Positions 5,482 to 8,723 of a DNA stretch of 8,723 nucleotides are shown here, piece by piece (within the stretch, counting starts at the first letter, position 1; every line of letters begins with the position of its first letter). The stretch lies in contig VBAO01000147.1 of NCBI GenBank assembly GCA_005883865.1, forward strand, positions 5,006 through 13,728. The letters are read 5' to 3'. Below the pieces are notes generated by a model that was not told the DNA's origin, searched no databases, and saw only the letters and a list, made by a program, of their open reading frames with translations. Made by a program: the position numbers and the translations under genes. The DNA is from Candidatus Segetimicrobium genomatis. GTDB lineage: Bacteria; Sysuimicrobiota; Sysuimicrobiia; Sysuimicrobiales; Segetimicrobiaceae.

Positions 5482-6093
5482 CTACTTGCTCTGCCCATTC
5501 ATGGTGCGGGCGATAGCCAAGATCTGTCCTACGTGGTCGCCAAACTGGATGTCCACGCGTTGAACGCGAATGACCCCTTTGGGATCGATCACAACAAAGC
5601 CCACGAGGCCGCCCATCGGCCGGGCGACACCGGGGAGACCAAATCTCGCTGCCACCGTGGAGTGAGGGTCTGAAAGCAAAGGCAAAGTGAGGTGGGTGCG
5701 CTTCAGGACTTCTGTGGCATCCTGACGAGAATCAGGATTGATGACGTAGGCCTCAGCCTGTTGCTGCACTTTTGCGGCTTCCTTTGCCAACTCACCGAGT
5801 TGGCCGACACAAGGTGGTCAGTACCTGCCCATATGAAAGACTAAAAGAACCGTATGGCCCTGCCCCGGTCTTATATGCCGCACGACCCCGTTGGCATCGG
5901 GAAGGCTGAACGGCTGAGCTTTCTGGCCGACGAGTGTATTAACGTCCTGCGCAATGGAGGGCCCCCCGATGGGGGCTAGCGTGCCGTCGGCGGTGCTGCT
6001 AGATGGACGCGGACGGAATCCGAACCAAGCAGCGAAGATCAGGATCGCTGCGACCAAACCCCAAAGTATCCAATGCCTCTTTCGGCCCTTCAT
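5482..6093 (-). CDS. Membrane-anchored selenocysteine redoxin (peroxiredoxin-like, UxxC)
   Basis: One frame of 203 residues is interrupted only by TGA at 5820-5818 (residue 92). Upstream are a basic start and one membrane helix (MKGRKRHWILWGLVAAILIF, about 8-25), a linker, then the redoxin entry strand QKAQPFSLPDANG and HTVLLVFHMGRY. Downstream are PPCVGQLGELAKEAA, YVINPDS, LPLLSDPHSTVAARFGLPG and GLVGFVVIDPKGVIR, all normal for the AhpC/TSA-redoxin fold. In relatives the motif is FYRGxWCPxCxxQLxxL, so the TGA stands exactly at the first catalytic Cys, giving U-P-P-C. A SECIS-like hairpin follows at once. I infer selenocysteine insertion, with the active site outside the membrane; function would be thiol/peroxide redox chemistry. 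Automatic calling would split this into 5818-6093 and 5482-5790. The ribosome binding site is modest (GGAG, 12 nt before ATG 6093). The alternative is a Cys-to-stop mutation (TGC/TGT to TGA). Confidence 0.85.
5786..5804 (-). promoter_or_regulatory. Bacterial SECIS-like hairpin in the redoxin reading frame
   Basis: In the mRNA, GCCAACUC pairs perfectly with GAGUUGGC around a GGU loop: 8 bp of stem and a 3-nt loop. The stem starts 13 nt after the UGA and the loop 21 nt after it. Published bacterial SECIS rules ask for a loop 16-37 nt from the UGA, 3-14 loop bases with a G among the first two, and a 4-16 bp upper stem; all are met. Its role would be to bind SelB-Sec-tRNA and recode the UGA as selenocysteine. 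The hairpin is also coding (GQLGELA), so part of its sequence is constrained by the protein. Confidence 0.75.
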
Positions 6094-6498
6094 GGTTTGA
6101 GCATACTCCGAATCGATCGATCACTCAATAAACGAATCCCAACGGTGCCCCACCGAAGACGCCTATCGCTGACCCTCAGGGCGACTTGGCGGGCTTGCTG
6201 GAGATGGCGCTGGAGATGGAGGATCAGGTCGGTAATCGTGGTGCCGGGAGGGGGATTTCGTCTTTACCAAACATCGGCGGCGTCCTCGAGCTCGTGTAGC
6301 GACCGGTGCAGTAGCCGACCGTGGACGGTCGGGATTTCCTCGACGGTTGGGGCCGCTCGGGTCCTGATTGCTGCGATATGCTCCGGAGAATCGGCACTAG
6401 GGTCGACGCCGCGAGACTCGCCGGCGAAGCGCCCTCACGTTATCTCTTCTCGGTGCCTTAGCGCCGTACCGAACCGTCGGCTCCTCGACGCGCCCAGG
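6094..6498. other. Intergenic stretch upstream of the selenoprotein operon
   Basis: No gene is supported. It holds repeat copy 3 and, at 6198-6221, a 12-bp tandem duplication (CTGGAGATGGCG then CTGGAGATGGAG). The operon promoter should lie at the left end, near the ATCGATCGATC palindromic run (about 6112), but I see no clear -35/-10 pair. The long plus-strand frame across this region (6073-6768) is Arg/Ser-rich and reads through the repeat, so I treat it as spurious. Confidence 0.4.
6234..6305. repeat. Dispersed intergenic repeat, copy 3
   Basis: The core at 6240-6281 is the closest to a consensus: 40 of 42 identical to each of the other two copies. Left extension AATCGT is shared with copy 2. 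On the right GTCCTCGAG...GTGTAGCG aligns loosely with copy 2. Same orientation as the other copies, upstream of the selenoprotein operon. Confidence 0.85.
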
Positions 6499-6612
6499 GC
6501 CGAAGAACTCTATGAGCCCGCTTCGGTAGAACCAGTCTCGGCCCGATCCGCGCGCAGGGATCTTGCCCTCCAGCGTGTAACGGCAAAACTCCCTCGCCTC
6601 TCCAACCTGAAA
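6499..6612 (-). pseudogene. Possible remnant of an excisionase-type helix-turn-helix domain
   Basis: Within a minus-strand frame (6717-6397) the segment FQVGEAREFCR-YTLEGKIPARGSGRDW then FYRSGLIEFF follows the pattern of MerR/excisionase-type HTH_17 domains: (L)TV-x-EAAEFLRV...TLYRWI-x-EGKIPARKVGR-x-WRFRRSDLEAWL. About eight residues covering the recognition helix are missing between EFCR and EGKIPA, and the flanking residues are low-complexity Arg/Pro/Gly. It has no convincing ribosome binding site. I therefore read it as a fragment of a small DNA-binding protein, possibly from a former mobile element, and not as a working gene. The resemblance is by eye and could be coincidental. Confidence 0.3.
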
Positions 6613-6720
6613 CGCGCTTTGCGGTGGCTCCGGGCTCAGTATCAGAGAACGGGCCGAGGAAGCCACCGGCCCTCGGCCCCCAGGCCGCCGAGGCCCAGAA
6701 CCGCCGCCCTGTGTCAAGAG

Positions 6721-7685
6721 CTACCGAACTTTGGCATCCTGGGGCGAGTCAGGCGTGACGACCCCTAGTTTTCCCTGAGTCTGGAGTTGCCGAGCCACTC
6801 TACCTAGCTGGCGTACGATGAATGCCTTCATCAGTACGATAGCACGATCGGTGTCCGGCCCCGGGCTCAGCGTAAACCCATGCGGCGCATTCGGGAAGGT
6901 GGCCATCTCCAACGAACCACCCGCTGAGCGGTAGGCGGCGGCGAACCGTTCCTGAGGACGAGCGTAGGAGGGTGCTCTACCTTTTCGCCCCGTGAGAGGA
7001 TGAGCGTGGGATTACCCTCCTGCATCGCTTGAGGCGTCTGGAAGTAGGCATTGTGCCCCTTGATGAGATCGTCCCGACCGGTCTGCTGGGCGAAGAGGTA
7101 GCGCGCGTACGGATCAAGGATGGGGTACAAGGCGATGACGTACCCAAGCGTGGCATCGACCCGCGACGCCGCGGTAAGGGGCAACGCAACGTAGCGCGGG
7201 TCCCGTGGTCGCATAGCGCTGAGCATCACGAGGTGCCCGCCGGAAGACATCCCCAGCCCGCCAATGGTCTGCGGATCGGCATTGAAGTCCCGGGCATGGA
7301 CCTTGAGCCAGCGGGTCGCGTAGTTGATGTCGGCGACTGAGGCCGGATACGGATCCCGAGGCGCCTGACGGAAGTCGATCGCTGCCACGACAATGCCGCC
7401 CGCCGCGAGTGCCTGATCGATCACCTCGTTGAGAGCGCGATCTAACTTACCCCACACGCCTCCGTGGACGTCCAGCAACAGGGGAAACGGCCCCGTGCCC
7501 TGCGGCTCATAGATGCGCACCAACCAAGAGTCCGCTCCGGCGCGACGATACTGGACATCATAGATCCAGAGGTTGTAGTTCTGCGTCGATAGAAGAATCG
7601 CAGGCGAACCCACGGGCTGCGCCGAGACAGTGCCTGACGCAGCCAGGGCAATCGCAAGGGCAAGGGTAGTGAGCAGGACGCGCAT
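6721..7685 (-). pseudogene. Exported alpha/beta hydrolase (esterase/lipase type), frame broken near 6953
   Basis: The first 244 residues are an intact-looking exported alpha/beta hydrolase: signal peptide MRVLLTTLALAIALAASGTV ending at SAQ (about 23), oxyanion-hole HGG (74-76), IDFRQAP, the nucleophile elbow GMSSGG with S147, and HPPTLVL (238-244), the strand that precedes the acid residue. After L244 this frame becomes nonsense (RNGSPPPTAQRVV) and ends at 6867. The family sequence resumes in another frame as ERFAAAYRSAGGSLEMATF then PNAPHGFTLSP, with the catalytic His, ending at 6721. The usual segment between (Q-G-T-x-D-x-x-V-P...), which carries the catalytic Asp, is absent, so a deletion of roughly 35-45 bp changed the frame. 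The product should be inactive. ATG 7685 has AAGGGAG 7 nt upstream. It follows the LuxR-type regulator on the same strand. Confidence 0.8.
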
Positions 7686-7771
7686 GGCGAATCTCCCTTC
7701 GTCTTAACGTTTAGATTTGGTGCTAACGCTCAGACTAGGAGAGGCGAGCGGTCACGTCATCGGTTGAAAGG

Positions 7772-7777
7772 CTTATA
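7772..7777 (-). promoter_or_regulatory. Candidate -10 box of the hydrolase promoter
   Basis: TATAAG on the minus strand lies about 87 bp before the hydrolase ATG. No good -35 hexamer stands 16-18 bp upstream; instead the direct repeat at 7782-7811 occupies that position. This would suit a regulator-dependent promoter, but the assignment is tentative. Confidence 0.3.
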
Positions 7778-7781
7778 CGCT

Positions 7782-7811
7782 GTACCTATTCTTGTAGAGT
7801 GAGTACCTATT
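7782..7811. promoter_or_regulatory. Two-copy direct repeat, possible LuxR/NarL-type operator
   Basis: GTACCTATT occurs at 7782-7790 and again, exactly, at 7803-7811. The spacing is 21 bp centre to centre, two helical turns, so both copies face the same side of the DNA. Each holds TACCTAT, which fits the NarL heptamer consensus TACYYMT. The gap lies between a gene for a LuxR/NarL-type HTH regulator and the hydrolase gene, so control of the hydrolase by that regulator is plausible. Confidence 0.5.
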
Positions 7812-7821
7812 GCGGAGCGGG

Positions 7822-8723
7822 TTAGGGGTATCGGTCTGACCGCGCCGTTTTCAAGCCGCACTCGACCGCCCACGAGGCGATCTGTGCACGGGAGTGGAAC
7901 CCCAGCTTGTTGAGTATGTGCTGGACGTGGGCATCAGCCGTCCGCTCCGAGATGACGAGAGAAGAAGCGATCTCGCGGTTGGTTAGCCCTCGCGTGATCA
8001 TCGCCCCGACCTCTTGCTCTCGAGGCGTGAGAAGTCCCTTCTCCCTCCGTGTGGGAATAAGCGTCGCAGCCTCCACTGGCGCCAGTGCATACTCGATGAT
8101 CTGCTCCAGCGTCATCGCCCGGCCTTCTGCCCAAGCCGCTGCGAAGGCAGCCTTCCCTATGGCAGCACGTGCAGAAACCAGGCTCTCTTCATGGTGAGTT
8201 TGTTCATAAGGTTCTCGGCGGTGGCCAAGAACTGCACGCAGGGCTTCTGCCATCCCGAACAGCCTAGCCGCTTGCCGATAATTCCCCTTCGCACAGGCCA
8301 GTTGAGCCAACCCGGCGATGCACTCCTCCGTTTCCCGTCTAGCTGCCACTTCGCGGGCCAGAATGAGCCCCTCCGTGTAGCATGTTGCCGCTAGCTCGTA
8401 GTCGCCCTGATGAAGTCCCACATCGCCCAGATGTCGCAGAAATAATGCGGTGTAGGCTTTGTCTTTCGTTTCCCGAAAAAGGGCAAGACTCTCCTGATAG
8501 TAATCTACCGCCTGAGCGAAGTTGCCCTCTCGATGCGCCACTTCGCCCAGGTGAGCGATCGCCAGGGCGATCAACCATTTGTCTCCCGATTCGCGGGACA
8601 TAACCAGTGCATCTTGCATTAGCCTCGTCGCCCGCGCATGATCGTTCTGATTCGATGCCACGTTGCCGAAATGCATGAGGAACCAGGCGCCATATCTCTT
8701 GTCCCCCAATTGGCGGCAGAGGG
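7822..8723 (-). CDS. TPR-LuxR family transcriptional regulator, C-terminal part
   Basis: The frame is open to the window edge (reading LCRQLGDKRYGAWF there), so the gene starts outside; the TTG at 8709 is internal. About 300 residues are seen. Numbered from 8709, residues 1-160 are tetratricopeptide-like helix pairs (FLMHFGNVASNQNDHARATR, IAHLGEVAHREGNFAQAVDY, LRHLGDVGLHQGDYELAATC, IAGLAQLACAKGNYRQAARL). A helical linker follows (about 185-212), then a GerE/LuxR HTH at 227-285 with LTPREQEV, GLTNREIASSL, SERTADAHVQHILNKLGFHSRAQ. This is the usual tail of large regulators with an N-terminal ATPase of the STAND type (predicted ATPase + TPR + LuxR HTH); the ATPase would lie beyond the window and is inferred. 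It probably senses a ligand or partner through the TPRs. The HTH is complete, with the TxxTVxxHxxxIxxKL-like recognition helix read as RTADAHVQHILNKL. Confidence 0.92.
   Translation of the reverse strand, partial: LCRQLGDKRYGAWFLMHFGNVASNQNDHARATRLMQDALVMSRESGDKWLIALAIAHLGEVAHREGNFAQAVDYYQESLALFRETKDKAYTALFLRHLGDVGLHQGDYELAATCYTEGLILAREVAARRETEECIAGLAQLACAKGNYRQAARLFGMAEALRAVLGHRREPYEQTHHEESLVSARAAIGKAAFAAAWAEGRAMTLEQIIEYALAPVEAATLIPTRREKGLLTPREQEVGAMITRGLTNREIASSLVISERTADAHVQHILNKLGFHSRAQIASWAVECGLKTARSDRYP

Noticed and set aside
5482..5790. Separate short redoxin gene starting at TTG 5790
   Set aside because: It would lack the active site and half the fold. It is in frame with the upstream ORF across a single TGA, so one recoded gene explains both.
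65..6305. CRISPR array
   Set aside because: The three repeat copies are 1.7-4.4 kb apart with genes between them. There are no regular spacers and no cas genes.
6073..6768. Long plus-strand open frame of 231 codons
   Set aside because: It overlaps the selenoprotein start on the other strand, is Arg/Ser-rich and runs straight through the dispersed repeat. The repeat is in different frames elsewhere, so this is chance openness in GC-rich DNA.

Overview
The window is high-GC bacterial DNA with a soil or groundwater character. It holds a cytochrome c/Vgb-type propeller protein, a DLH plus DUF6295 pair, a TPR-LuxR regulator and, most tellingly, what looks like a selenocysteine-encoding TGA. These fit an uncultured lineage such as Rokubacteria/Methylomirabilota or a neighbour. 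That placement is inference from family content; there is no rRNA or other marker gene here.

Layout. 1-200: no confident gene, the first copy of a dispersed repeat and a 22-bp perfect palindrome. 201-1004 (-): exodeoxyribonuclease III. 1005-1737: a long gap holding a decayed acetyltransferase-like tail (1347-1558) and a 28-codon ORF with an excellent ribosome binding site that runs into the next gene. 1738-2810 (+): a two-gene unit, dienelactone hydrolase then a DUF6295 protein. 2811-3153: no gene seen. 3154-4412 (+): a haem-c plus beta-propeller (Vgb-like) protein whose well-formed start lies out of frame with its body. 4413-4751: no gene, second repeat copy. 4752-6093 (-): a two-gene operon, a membrane-anchored redoxin followed 22 bp later by a Met/His-rich PepSY-like exported protein. 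6094-6720: third repeat copy and a possible remnant of an excisionase-type HTH. 6721-7685 (-): an exported alpha/beta hydrolase broken by a small frame-changing deletion. 7686-7821: a regulatory gap with a 9-bp direct repeat. 7822-8723 (-): the C-terminal part of a TPR-LuxR regulator that runs off the window.

The main result is the redoxin. Read conventionally it looks like two small ORFs (5818-6093 and 5482-5790), but both are in one frame and are separated only by a TGA. That TGA falls exactly where the first catalytic Cys of a redoxin CxxC motif belongs (GRY-U-PPC-VGQLGEL). A perfect 8-bp stem with a 3-nt GGU loop begins 13 nt after the TGA, which matches the layout of a bacterial SECIS element. 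I therefore annotate one 203-residue selenoprotein with a UxxC active site, anchored in the membrane and probably facing the periplasm, co-transcribed with a methionine-rich exported partner.

The second result is an intergenic repeat family: three same-strand copies (about 65, 4496 and 6234) with a 42-bp core identical at 38-40 positions between any two copies. On the reverse strand it ends like the 3' end of a tRNA (CCCCC-TCCCGGC-A-CCA). Several other loci (acetyltransferase tail, propeller-protein start, HTH remnant, hydrolase) carry frameshifts or deletions. The stretch thus looks like a partly decaying accessory region, with the caveat that single-base lesions could be assembly errors.
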